In this document: positions 23,346-30,407 of the stretch, in pieces
Numbering within the stretch: the first letter of the stretch is position 1
How the letters are laid out: each line of letters opens with the position of its first letter
DNA from: an uncultured Kiritimatiellota bacterium
GTDB taxonomy: Bacteria; Verrucomicrobiota; Kiritimatiellia; RFP12; UBA1067
Direction of reading: 5' to 3'
Assembly: GCA_934675625.1 (NCBI GenBank)
Contig: CAKURH010000044.1
Location: 1-30,407 of the forward strand
Length of the DNA stretch: 30,407 nucleotides
Notes under the pieces: generated by a model
What the model was told of the DNA's origin: nothing
Databases searched by the model: none
The model's input: only the letters and a program-made list of their open reading frames with translations
Position numbers and translations under genes: made by a program

Positions 23346-24371
23346 ATGAAAATCGTTACATTCGGTGAAATCATGATGCGCCTCAACCCTGAGGGCTACA
23401 ACCGCTTCGTTCAGGCTGACCGTTTCGAGGCATCCTACGCCGGCGGCGAGGCGAACGTCGCCGTCTCGCTCGCGAACTACGGGCTGGACGCCGCGTTCGT
23501 GACGAAGCTCCCCGACAACCCCCTCGGCGCGTGCGCGCGCAACGCGGTGCGGCATTTCGGCGTCGCGACGGACGGCATCGTCTGGGGCGGGCCGCGCCTC
23601 GGCATCTACTTCGTCGAGAAGGGCGCCTCGCAGCGCGCGTCGAAGGTCGTCTACGACCGCGCGGGCTCGTCGATCGCGCTCGCGAAGCGCGGCGACTTCG
23701 ACTGGGCGAAGATCCTGAAGGGCGCGAAGTGGTTTCACTTCACGGGCATCACCCCCGCCCTCGGCGGCGAATTGCCCGCGATCTGCCTTGACGCGCTCAA
23801 GTTCTGCAAGACGCACAAGATCACGGTCAGCTGCGACCTCAACTATCGCGGCAAGCTCTGGACGCGCGCGGAGGCCGGCGCGTGCATGGCGAAGCTCGTC
23901 CCCTACGTCGACGTCCTCATCGCCAACGAGGCGGACGCGGCGGACGTCTTCGGCATCGTCGGCAAGGGCAGCGACGTCGAGTCGGGCAAGCTCGACAAGG
24001 CGGGCTACGTCTCGGTCGCCGAGCAGCTCGTGCAGCGGTTCGGCTGCAAGAAGGTCGCGATCACGCTCCGCACGTCGCTGTCGGCCTTCGACAACCTCTG
24101 GGCCGGCATGCTCTACGACGCGAAGACGAAGAAGGCCTGCTTCTCGACCGAATACAAGGTGCACATCGTCGACCGCGTGGGCGGCGGCGACAGCTTCGGC
24201 GGCGGGCTCATCTACGCGCTCGCGACCGGGCGGAAGGATCAGGCGGCAATCGACTTCGCGGTGGCGGCGAGCTGCCTGAAGCACTCGATCGAGCACGATT
24301 TCAATCTCGTCTCGGTCGCGGAGGTCGAGGCGCTCGCGGCCGGCAACGGCACGGGCCGCGTCCAGCGCTGA
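23346..24371 (+). CDS. kdgK: PfkB-family sugar kinase, probably 2-keto-3-deoxygluconate kinase
   Basis: A 341-residue ribokinase-fold kinase. The N terminus (VTFGEIMMRLNP) and sugar-binding GGEANVAVSLANYGL motif resemble KDG kinases, which phosphorylate 2-keto-3-deoxygluconate from uronate or pectin breakdown. SCDLNYRGKLW and the signature DRVGGGDSFGGGLIYAL, with catalytic Asp near residue 281, are intact. Other PfkB sugars (fructose, tagatose) cannot be excluded. It has its own strong promoter. The glucuronoyl esterase and rhamnosidase elsewhere in the window fit uronate or pectin use. A weak GC-rich hairpin (24372-24395) follows the stop, with dnaX starting 43 nt downstream. Confidence 0.8.
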   Translation: MKIVTFGEIMMRLNPEGYNRFVQADRFEASYAGGEANVAVSLANYGLDAAFVTKLPDNPLGACARNAVRHFGVATDGIVWGGPRLGIYFVEKGASQRASKVVYDRAGSSIALAKRGDFDWAKILKGAKWFHFTGITPALGGELPAICLDALKFCKTHKITVSCDLNYRGKLWTRAEAGACMAKLVPYVDVLIANEADAADVFGIVGKGSDVESGKLDKAGYVSVAEQLVQRFGCKKVAITLRTSLSAFDNLWAGMLYDAKTKKACFSTEYKVHIVDRVGGGDSFGGGLIYALATGRKDQAAIDFAVAASCLKHSIEHDFNLVSVAEVEALAAGNGTGRVQR

Positions 24372-24399
24372 CCGCGCGTCCGCGTCCGCGCGCGGATTT
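24372..24399 (+). terminator. Possible weak hairpin after the sugar kinase gene
   Basis: CCGCGCG (24372-24378) pairs with CGCGCGG (24389-24395) and is followed by ATTTAC. The poor T-run makes termination uncertain. Confidence 0.3.
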
Positions 24400-24414
24400 A
24401 CGCTCTCATTTGCC

Positions 24415-25812
24415 ATGGCCGAAACCACGCATATCGCCCTGCCGCTGAAATACCGCCCGATGACGTTTGACGATGTCGTCGGGCAGGAGCATGTCGTGCG
24501 CACGCTGCGGCACGCGATCGAGGCGAACCGCATCGCGAACGCCTACCTGTTCATCGGCCCGCGCGGCATCGGCAAGACGACGCTCTCGCGCATCTTCGCG
24601 AAGGCCCTCAACTGCCTCTCGCCGAACGGCGTCGAGCCCTGCGGCGCGTGCACGAACTGCACGGAAATCGCCGCCGGGCGCTCGATCGACGTCACGGAAC
24701 TTGACGCGGCCTCGCACAACAAGGTCGAGGACGTGCGGCCCATCATCGAGCAGTGTCCGTTCAAGCCGACCGGCTCGAAGTTCAAGATCTACATCATCGA
24801 CGAATGCCACATGCTCTCCGGCGCGGCGTGGAACGCGCTCCTGAAGACGCTGGAGGAGCCGCCGCCGCACGTGCGCTTCATCTTCGCGACGACGGAGGGC
24901 GACAAGGTGCTGCCGACGATCGTCTCGCGCTGCCAGCGCTTCGACCTTCGGCGCATCCAGACGCATGACATCGTCGCGCGCCTGAAGTACATCTGCGAGA
25001 AGGAGAAGATCGAGGCGGCGGAAGACGCGCTTCTCGCCATCGCGCGCGGTGCGGAGGGCGGCATGCGCGACGCGCTCTCGTCGCTCGACCAGCTCATCTC
25101 CTTCAAGGGCGACAAGATCACCGAAGAGGATGCGCTCGGCGTGTTCGGGCTCGTCAGCCGGGGCGCGCTGGAGAACCTTGCCGGCGCGATCCTGAAGGGC
25201 GACACGGCGGCGATCCTTGAGGCGATTGAGATGTTCGACTCCGCCGGCAAGAACATGCGGCGGGTTTCAGGCGAGCTGCTTCAGCATTTCCGCAACCTCG
25301 TCGTCCTCCAGGCGCTCGGCCCGAAGTCCAGGTCGCTGGAGGCGACGCCTGACCAGATCCGGATTCTGGAGGCTCAGGCGCAGGGGATCGATCCGGGGCG
25401 CGTCTTCCGGGTCTGTGACCAGCTCGCGGAGATGGAAGACAAGCTGCGCTATGTGTTGTCGGTGCGGACGCTGATCGAGATGTCGCTCATCCGTGCCTCG
25501 CGCCTCGCGACGACGGCGACGGTCGACGAGCTGCTGCGCGCGGTGAAAGGGCTGCGGGAGGGACTGCCAGTCGCTGCCGCGCCGACGACGGCGGCGCCCC
25601 AGTCGGCCCCGGCGCCCGTCGCGGCTTCGGCGGCCGCGCCGAAGCCTGAACCGCCCCCTGCGCCCAAGCCCGTGTCCGCCGAGGCGGCGCCGAAGCCCGC
25701 GCAACCCGTGTCGCGGCGGGAGGTCTTGGACGATCCGCGCCTGAACGATGATGTCCTGGGGGCGTTCCCCGGGGCGACGATTGTCGACATTCATGAAGGA
25801 GGAAAGAAATGA
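24415..25812 (+). CDS. dnaX: DNA polymerase III gamma/tau subunit, short form
   Basis: Clamp-loader ATPase of the replicase. The 465 residues contain Walker A GPRGIGKT (48-55), the four-cysteine zinc module (Cys67, 76, 79, 82), DECHMLSGAAWNALLKTLEEPP, and the SRC sensor (IVSRCQRFDLRRI). Domain III ends near 350; an Ala/Pro-rich linker (about 380-440) leads to a short tail ending GAFPGATIVDIHEGGKK. The length is short compared with E. coli tau (643), so a long polymerase-binding domain is missing. No A-rich frameshift site is obvious. The stop overlaps the next start as ATGA, and the AAGGAGG ribosome site for that gene lies within dnaX, showing coupling. ybaB-recR, its usual partners, are elsewhere. 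Confidence 0.95.
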   Translation: MAETTHIALPLKYRPMTFDDVVGQEHVVRTLRHAIEANRIANAYLFIGPRGIGKTTLSRIFAKALNCLSPNGVEPCGACTNCTEIAAGRSIDVTELDAASHNKVEDVRPIIEQCPFKPTGSKFKIYIIDECHMLSGAAWNALLKTLEEPPPHVRFIFATTEGDKVLPTIVSRCQRFDLRRIQTHDIVARLKYICEKEKIEAAEDALLAIARGAEGGMRDALSSLDQLISFKGDKITEEDALGVFGLVSRGALENLAGAILKGDTAAILEAIEMFDSAGKNMRRVSGELLQHFRNLVVLQALGPKSRSLEATPDQIRILEAQAQGIDPGRVFRVCDQLAEMEDKLRYVLSVRTLIEMSLIRASRLATTATVDELLRAVKGLREGLPVAAAPTTAAPQSAPAPVAASAAAPKPEPPPAPKPVSAEAAPKPAQPVSRREVLDDPRLNDDVLGAFPGATIVDIHEGGKK

Positions 25813-26264
25813 CGTCGTGTGCTTGGCTGTGGGTCTACGCCGGTTTGGCGCTGATGCTCTTGGAGCTCGTCGCGCCGGGGTTCGTGCTCTGCTTTTTCGG
25901 GCTTGCGGCCGCGACGGTCGGCGTGCTGCGCTTCGCGTTTGGCGCGGCTTTCGACGGGACGTGGCAGATGGCCGCGTTCTCGGTTCTGTCGATTCTTTAC
26001 ATCGTCCTGTTGCGTCGCGCCCTGAAGAAGGTCTTCGTTGGCGAGAAGGACGGCGCGGCGCGCGGGCTGACGAACGACTACGTCGGGCGCGTCGGACAGG
26101 TCACGGAGGCGATCGCACCGCCGAAGACGGGGCGTGTCCTCATTGGCGATGCCGAATGGACGGCGGTTGCCGCGACGTCGATTCCGGCGGGGACCGACGT
26201 CGTAGTCGCCGCGCAGCAGAATCTCACGATGACGGTCAAGCCGCTGGACGGACGGGCGGGCTGA
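25809..26264 (+). CDS. NfeD-family membrane protein
   Basis: A 151-residue protein of the NfeD (DUF107) type. The N-terminal half is hydrophobic with about two to three transmembrane segments (about 6-25, 26-47, 52-70), one with the LELVAPGF phrase typical of the family. The C-terminal soluble OB-like domain contains VGRVGQVTEAIAPPKTGRVLIGDAEWTAVA. NfeD proteins partner SPFH/stomatin proteins in membrane microdomains, but no SPFH gene is adjacent here. It overlaps dnaX by 4 bp and is 2 nt from polA, so it is tightly coupled to replication genes, which is unexpected for its family. Function in this organism is unknown. Confidence 0.85.
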   Translation: MTSCAWLWVYAGLALMLLELVAPGFVLCFFGLAAATVGVLRFAFGAAFDGTWQMAAFSVLSILYIVLLRRALKKVFVGEKDGAARGLTNDYVGRVGQVTEAIAPPKTGRVLIGDAEWTAVAATSIPAGTDVVVAAQQNLTMTVKPLDGRAG

Positions 26265-26266
26265 AC

Positions 26267-29035
26267 ATGAACAAGCTTTTCATCATCGACCTGATGCCGT
26301 TCCTCTATCGGGGGCACTTTGTCTTTCTGCGCAATCCGCGCCTCACGGCGGGCGGCATCAACACGTCCGCGCTGCTCGGCCTCGCGAACGGCCTGCAGGC
26401 GATCCTCAAGAAGGAGCGTCCGACGCACGCGGTGCTGGCGATGGATCCGGGCGGCCCGACGTTCCGTCACCGCGCCTATGCGCCCTACAAGGCCCAGCGC
26501 GAGAAGATGCCCGAAGACCTGGCCGCGTCCATCCCCTACGCCTTCGAGCTGGCCGAGGCCCTGAAGATTCCCGTCGTGCGTGTTGCGGACTTCGAGGCGG
26601 ACGACGTGATGGGCACGCTGGCCGTGAAGGGCGCGGCGGCGGGCTTCGACGTCTACATGGCCACGCCCGACAAGGATGCCGCGCAGCTTGTCCGCCCCGG
26701 CGTGAAGCTCTACCGTCCCGCGCGCGCCGGCGACGCGGCGGAGATCTACGACGTGTCGGGCGTCTGCGGACGCTGGCATCTCGCGAGTCCCGCGCAGATG
26801 ATCGACTACCTCGCGCTCGCGGGCGACGCGGCCGACAACATCCCCGGCATCCGCGGCGTCGGCGAGAAGACGGCGGCGGACCTGCTGTCGAAGTTCGGCT
26901 CGGTCGAGGGGCTGCTCGAAAACCAGTCGAAGCTCAAGGGCAAGCTCGCGGAGAAGGTGTTCGCCGGACGCGAGGACGTGAAGATCTCGAAGTTCCTGAC
27001 GACAATCCGCACCGACGTGCCGATCGAGCCGGACTGGGACGCCTACCGCCTCGACGGCGTCGACCGGGACAAGCTCGCGAAGGTCTGCGCGAAGTTCGAG
27101 CTGAACCGCCTCGCGCGGGAGCTGCTGGGCGAGGAGGCCGGGCTTGAGGGACGAGAGGGTCAAGAGGGGCAAGAGACCGGCCTCGCGTCGCCCGCGCCCC
27201 TCAAGTCCCTCACGTCCATCGCCTCGGTTCCCCACGACTACCGCTACGTCTCGACCGAAGCCGACGCGCAGCGCCTGCTCGACGAGCTGATGAAGGAAGA
27301 GCGCGTCGCGTTCGACACCGAGACGACGGCGCGCGAGCCGGGGATGACCGCGACGGACGCGACGACGTGCCGCCTCATCGGGTTCTCGTTTGCGACGGCG
27401 AAGGGCAAGGCGTGGTATGTGGACGCCGGTCTGGTTGACGTGTTCCGTCCGCTCTTCGCCGATCCGGCGAAGATTCTGGTCGGCCACAACGTCAAGTTCG
27501 ACCGCACCGTGCTGCACCGCTACGGCATCGGCTTCGGCACGACGCCGCGCGACACGCTGCTGGAGCACTACTGCCTCGACGCGGCGGCGCGGCACGGCCT
27601 CAAGGACCTGTCGGAGCAGCTGCTCGGCTACCGCATGATCCGCTTCGAGGACGTCGCGGGCCCGCAGGAGCGCCGCAAGCCGGAGCCGACGCTCGTCGGC
27701 AAGGACATCGCGCGCGTGACGGACTACGCGGCGGAGGATGCGGACGTCACGCTGCAGCTGGACGACCTTCTGCGGGGACAGGCCCTCGCGCTGGAGCAGC
27801 GCGGCGTCGCCCCCGCCCCGCCCGCGCTGGAGACGGAGGAGGCCCTCGTCAAGGTGCTCTGCGAGATGGAGCGCGAGGGCGTGCGGATCGACACCGAGGC
27901 CCTGCGGGAATACGGGCGCGAGCTCGACCGCGAGATCCTCGACTACACGCGGCAGATCCGCCAGTACGCCGAGCCGGGGTTCAATCCCGACTCGCCGAAG
28001 CAGCTCGCGGCGCTGCTCTTCGACCGGCTGGGGCTCACGGGCTCGAAGAAGACGGCGTCCGGCCAGTGGTCGACGGACGAGAAGGCCCTCTCGAAGATCG
28101 CCGACGCGCATCCGATCGTGCCGCTGATCTTCGAGTATCGCGCCTGCACGAAGCTGAAGTCGACCTACGTGGACAAGCTGCCGACGCTCATCGACGCGGA
28201 AGGGCGCGTTCACACGACGTTCGCGCAGGCGTTCACCGAGACGGGGCGGCTCTCGTCGTCCGACCCGAACCTGCAGAACATCCCGATCCGCACCGAGCGC
28301 GGCAAGCGCATCCGCCGGGCGTTCGTCGCGCGTGACGAGAACCACGTGCTCGTCTCGGCTGACTACTCGCAGATCGAGCTGCGCCTGATGGCGGCGCTTT
28401 CGGGCGACGCGGCGATGCGGGAGGCGTTCGCGCGCGGCGAGGACATCCACCGCGACACGGCCGCGCGCGTCTACAACCTGATGCCGGCGTTCGTGACGCC
28501 CGAGCAGCGCGCAAAGTGCAAGACGGTGAACTTCGGCATCATCTACGGCATCTCGCCGTACGGGCTCTCGCAGCGCCTGAAGGTGCCGCGCAAGGAGGCG
28601 GCCGACCTCATCGAGACGTACTTCCGGCTCTATCCGAAGGTGAAGGACTTCATGAACGCGGCGATCGAGCGGGCGCGCGCGACGGGCTACGCCGAGACGG
28701 TGCTTGGGCGCCGCCGCACCCTGCGCGACATCAACTCGCGCAACGCGACGGCGCGGCAGTCGGCGGAGCGTGATGCGATCAACACGCCGATCCAGGGCAG
28801 CGCGGCGGATCTCATCAAGCTCGCGATGGTGAAGGTCGACCGTGCGCTCAAGGCCGAGCGCCTGCGGTCGAAGATGGTGCTGCAGATCCACGACGAGCTT
28901 GTCTTCGACTGTCCGAAGGACGAGGCCGCGTGCGTGAAGGAGATCGTGCGCCGCGAAATGACGACGGCGCTCGACTTCGGCGTGCCGCTTGACGTCGGCC
29001 TCGGCGAAGGGGCGAACTGGCTCGACGCGCACTGA
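26267..29035 (+). CDS. polA: DNA polymerase I
   Basis: Repair and Okazaki-fragment polymerase of 922 residues with all three activities apparently intact. The 5' nuclease domain covers residues 1 to about 285 (FIIDLMPFLYRGHF, then DFEADDVMGTLA and the helix-hairpin-helix GVGEKTAADLL). The proofreading domain has Exo I DTET (Asp350), Exo II GHNVKFD and Exo III YAAEDAD. The polymerase domain has motif A DYSQIELR (about 699), motif B KTVNFGIIYG with Phe at the sugar-selectivity site, and motif C IHDELVF. The linker between nuclease and exonuclease (about 291-325) is low complexity and lies over an inverted-repeat DNA segment. The start follows the nfeD stop by 2 nt; a Shine-Dalgarno is weak, so translational coupling is likely. 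Confidence 0.97.
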   Translation: MNKLFIIDLMPFLYRGHFVFLRNPRLTAGGINTSALLGLANGLQAILKKERPTHAVLAMDPGGPTFRHRAYAPYKAQREKMPEDLAASIPYAFELAEALKIPVVRVADFEADDVMGTLAVKGAAAGFDVYMATPDKDAAQLVRPGVKLYRPARAGDAAEIYDVSGVCGRWHLASPAQMIDYLALAGDAADNIPGIRGVGEKTAADLLSKFGSVEGLLENQSKLKGKLAEKVFAGREDVKISKFLTTIRTDVPIEPDWDAYRLDGVDRDKLAKVCAKFELNRLARELLGEEAGLEGREGQEGQETGLASPAPLKSLTSIASVPHDYRYVSTEADAQRLLDELMKEERVAFDTETTAREPGMTATDATTCRLIGFSFATAKGKAWYVDAGLVDVFRPLFADPAKILVGHNVKFDRTVLHRYGIGFGTTPRDTLLEHYCLDAAARHGLKDLSEQLLGYRMIRFEDVAGPQERRKPEPTLVGKDIARVTDYAAEDADVTLQLDDLLRGQALALEQRGVAPAPPALETEEALVKVLCEMEREGVRIDTEALREYGRELDREILDYTRQIRQYAEPGFNPDSPKQLAALLFDRLGLTGSKKTASGQWSTDEKALSKIADAHPIVPLIFEYRACTKLKSTYVDKLPTLIDAEGRVHTTFAQAFTETGRLSSSDPNLQNIPIRTERGKRIRRAFVARDENHVLVSADYSQIELRLMAALSGDAAMREAFARGEDIHRDTAARVYNLMPAFVTPEQRAKCKTVNFGIIYGISPYGLSQRLKVPRKEAADLIETYFRLYPKVKDFMNAAIERARATGYAETVLGRRRTLRDINSRNATARQSAERDAINTPIQGSAADLIKLAMVKVDRALKAERLRSKMVLQIHDELVFDCPKDEAACVKEIVRREMTTALDFGVPLDVGLGEGANWLDAH
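27143..27222 (+). repeat. Inverted-repeat, low-complexity insert in the polA linker
   Basis: A segment with GAGGGAC and TTGAGGG near its left end is matched by CCCTCAA/GTCCCTC-type inverted sequence about 60 nt later, with GAGGG/AAGAG repeats between. It encodes an EGREGQEGQ-type linker. It looks unlike the surrounding coding sequence and may be a small inserted repeat, or simply relaxed linker sequence. Confidence 0.35.
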
Positions 29036-29070
29036 GGGCGGTGACCGGCGAAAAGATGAAAATGAAAATA

Positions 29071-29088
29071 CCCCCTTGTCAGAGGGGG
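29071..29088 (+). repeat. Inverted repeat overlapping the rpsL -35 element
   Basis: CCCCCT (29071-29076), loop TGTCAG, AGGGGG (29083-29088). The -35 TTGTCA (29076-29081) lies almost entirely in the loop. It could end the polA transcript or serve as an operator; no T-run follows. Confidence 0.45.
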
Positions 29089-29105
29089 GTGAATCATGAT
29101 ATACT
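29076..29105 (+). promoter_or_regulatory. Promoter of rpsL-rpsG
   Basis: TTGTCA (29076-29081), 18-bp spacer ending TGA, TATACT (29100-29105). Leader about 33 nt with AAGGA before the rpsL start. Confidence 0.75.
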
Positions 29106-29144
29106 ATACCGAAATTGTTTTGGGAAAGTAAGGAAAACAACTAA

Positions 29145-29531
<387 letters not shown>

Positions 29532-29534
29532 GCC

Positions 29535-30044
29535 ATGAGCCGCAGAGGTAAAGTCATCGTCAAGCGCGTCGTCCTCGACCCGAAGTACAATTCGGATCTC
29601 GTCGCGCACATGATCCGCGTCATCATGAAGGACGGCAAGAAGACCGTCGCCGAGAAGATCGTCTACGGCGCGATCGACAAGATCGCCGAGAAGATGAAGG
29701 AAGAGCCGGCCAAGTTCGTGAAGGACGAGAAGCCGGTCGAGTCCCCGCTTGAGGTCGTCCAGATCGCGATCGACAACATGAAGCCGCAGGTCGAGGTCAA
29801 GACCCGCCGCGTCGGCGGCACGACCTACCCGGTGCCGACCCCGATCAAGGAGAACCGCCAGCTCTCGCTCGCCCTGCGCTGGACGACGCAGTATGCGTCG
29901 GCCCGCCACGGCATGGGCATGCCGGCCGCGGTCGCCGCCGAGATCCTCGATGCGTTCGCCGGTCAGGGCAACGTCATCAAGAAGCGCGACGACGTTCACA
30001 AAATGGCCGCCGCCAACAAGGCGTTCGCGCATTACGCCTGGTAA
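29535..30044 (+). CDS. rpsG: 30S ribosomal protein S7
   Basis: Primary binder of the 16S rRNA 3' domain, 169 residues, slightly longer than the common 156 because of an insertion around residues 55-70 (KMKEEPAKFVKDEKPVE). Family signatures are YNSDLVAHMIRVIMKDGKKTVAEKIVYGA, the central VQIAIDNMKPQVEVKTRRVGG, and the C-terminal NKAFAHYAW. A strong UUCG terminator directly follows, so fusA and tuf are not part of this operon. Confidence 0.98.
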   Translation: MSRRGKVIVKRVVLDPKYNSDLVAHMIRVIMKDGKKTVAEKIVYGAIDKIAEKMKEEPAKFVKDEKPVESPLEVVQIAIDNMKPQVEVKTRRVGGTTYPVPTPIKENRQLSLALRWTTQYASARHGMGMPAAVAAEILDAFAGQGNVIKKRDDVHKMAAANKAFAHYAW

Positions 30045-30074
30045 CCCGAAAGATTCCGCTTTCCCAGACAGCCC

Positions 30075-30104
30075 AAAAGCGCCACGGTTCGCCGTGGCGC
30101 TTTT
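30075..30104 (+). terminator. Rho-independent terminator of rpsL-rpsG
   Basis: A perfect 13-bp stem, AAAAGCGCCACGG (30075-30087) with CCGTGGCGCTTTT (30092-30104), closed by a TTCG tetraloop; A-run and T-run on either side make it potentially bidirectional. Confidence 0.92.
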
Positions 30105-30133
30105 GCCTTGCCGGAGGCTTTCGATTTGTTGGT

Positions 30134-30146
30134 GTAAAATTTTTAC
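30134..30146. repeat. AT-rich palindrome upstream of the last promoter
   Basis: GTAAAA-T-TTTTAC is a perfect inverted repeat about 34 bp upstream of the -10 at 30180, where an UP element or operator could sit. Confidence 0.35.
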
Positions 30147-30176
30147 GAATTATTGGCTCTCTTGTTCAAAAATTTA

Positions 30177-30185
30177 TGGTATAAT
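30177..30185 (+). promoter_or_regulatory. Extended -10 promoter of the partial surface-protein gene
   Basis: TG (30177-30178), G, TATAAT (30180-30185) in the TTTATGGTATAAT context also seen at 13963. AT-rich upstream sequence; no good -35. Confidence 0.7.
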
Positions 30186-30220
30186 AGGCGCACCTTGAAA
30201 ACAACAGGAGAAAGCCAAAC

Positions 30221-30407
30221 ATGAAAAAACTGCATTCGGGAATTGGTCTCGCGGCGCTGGGCGTCGGCCTTTCGCTGGCCGCGCACGCGGCGGAGACGAC
30301 GTTCACGGGAACGGGCGACTGGTCTGACGCCAACCGTTGGTCGGCGGGCGTGCCGGGCGCGGCGGATGACGCGATCCTTGGCGATGGCGCGGCCGCCACC
30401 CTAGGGG
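30221..30407 (+). CDS. N-terminal part of a secreted autotransporter/surface repeat-type protein (cut by window end)
   Basis: Only the first 62 codons are inside the window. A signal peptide (MKKLHSGIGLAALGVGLSLAAHA) is followed by FTGTGDWSDANRWSAGVPGAADDAIL. The W-x(n)-NRW-x2-G-P pattern with a following 'DDA' is typical of the first repeat in large beta-helical proteins carrying autotransporter-associated strand repeats, common in PVC bacteria. An AGGAG at a normal distance precedes ATG 30221. The C-terminal anchor (autotransporter barrel or sorting tag) cannot be seen. Confidence 0.75.
   Translation, partial: MKKLHSGIGLAALGVGLSLAAHAAETTFTGTGDWSDANRWSAGVPGAADDAILGDGAAATLG

Noticed and set aside
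24415..25812. Programmed frameshift producing gamma and tau in dnaX
   Set aside because: No A-run slippery site with a downstream hairpin is visible, and the protein already ends without a long tau tail.

Overview
The window is GC-rich, densely coding DNA from a Gram-negative bacterium. An LptA/OstA-type LPS-transport protein, a small beta-barrel ending in Phe and several exported enzymes all imply an outer membrane. Exported carbohydrate-active enzymes (a GH78-like rhamnosidase, a CE15-type glucuronoyl esterase, an NPCBM-GH27 alpha-galactosidase), a KDG-type sugar kinase, a XylR-type regulator, GTP-dependent PEPCK and a protein starting like an autotransporter-repeat surface protein fit a polysaccharide degrader. 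My best guess is the PVC superphylum, Kiritimatiellota-like. That placement is inference from gene content; no marker was searched.

Layout. Positions 1-2248 hold a two-gene cassette of visibly lower GC: an N6-adenine DNA methyltransferase, then an 11-bp-overlapping gene whose spacing of candidate catalytic residues resembles the R.PabI family of restriction DNA glycosylases. At 2266-5806 a GH78-like enzyme is followed after 4 nt by a short sigma-54 gene (rpoN), which converges with and overlaps a minus-strand XylR-type regulator (5775-6929). Divergent from the regulator lie an alkaline phosphatase and thiC (7073-9807), then pckG, a strong terminator, and purC-ybaB-recR. An lptA-like gene, a beta-barrel gene and an RNA-binding protein gene follow, ending in a terminator shared with a minus-strand tRNA(CAU). 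Next come dinG with a tiny upstream ORF, the CE15 and GH27 genes, rarA, the sugar kinase, a tight dnaX-nfeD-polA unit, rpsL-rpsG with a UUCG terminator, and the start of a secreted protein cut by the window end.

Transcription signals are unusually readable. Many genes have an extended -10 (TGnTATAAT or TGnTATACT), and every promoter with a good -35 except the tentative one at the left edge has an 18-bp spacer. In five cases the -10 ends only 7-10 nt before the ATG, implying leaderless mRNAs. Other genes have A/C-rich leaders with or without a Shine-Dalgarno.

How the genes fit together: the extracellular enzymes release galactose, rhamnose and glucuronate-bearing fragments, the sugar kinase would feed keto-deoxy sugars into central metabolism, and PEPCK links PEP and oxaloacetate. 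The rest is housekeeping (replication, repair, translation, purine and thiamine synthesis) interleaved with these accessory genes.
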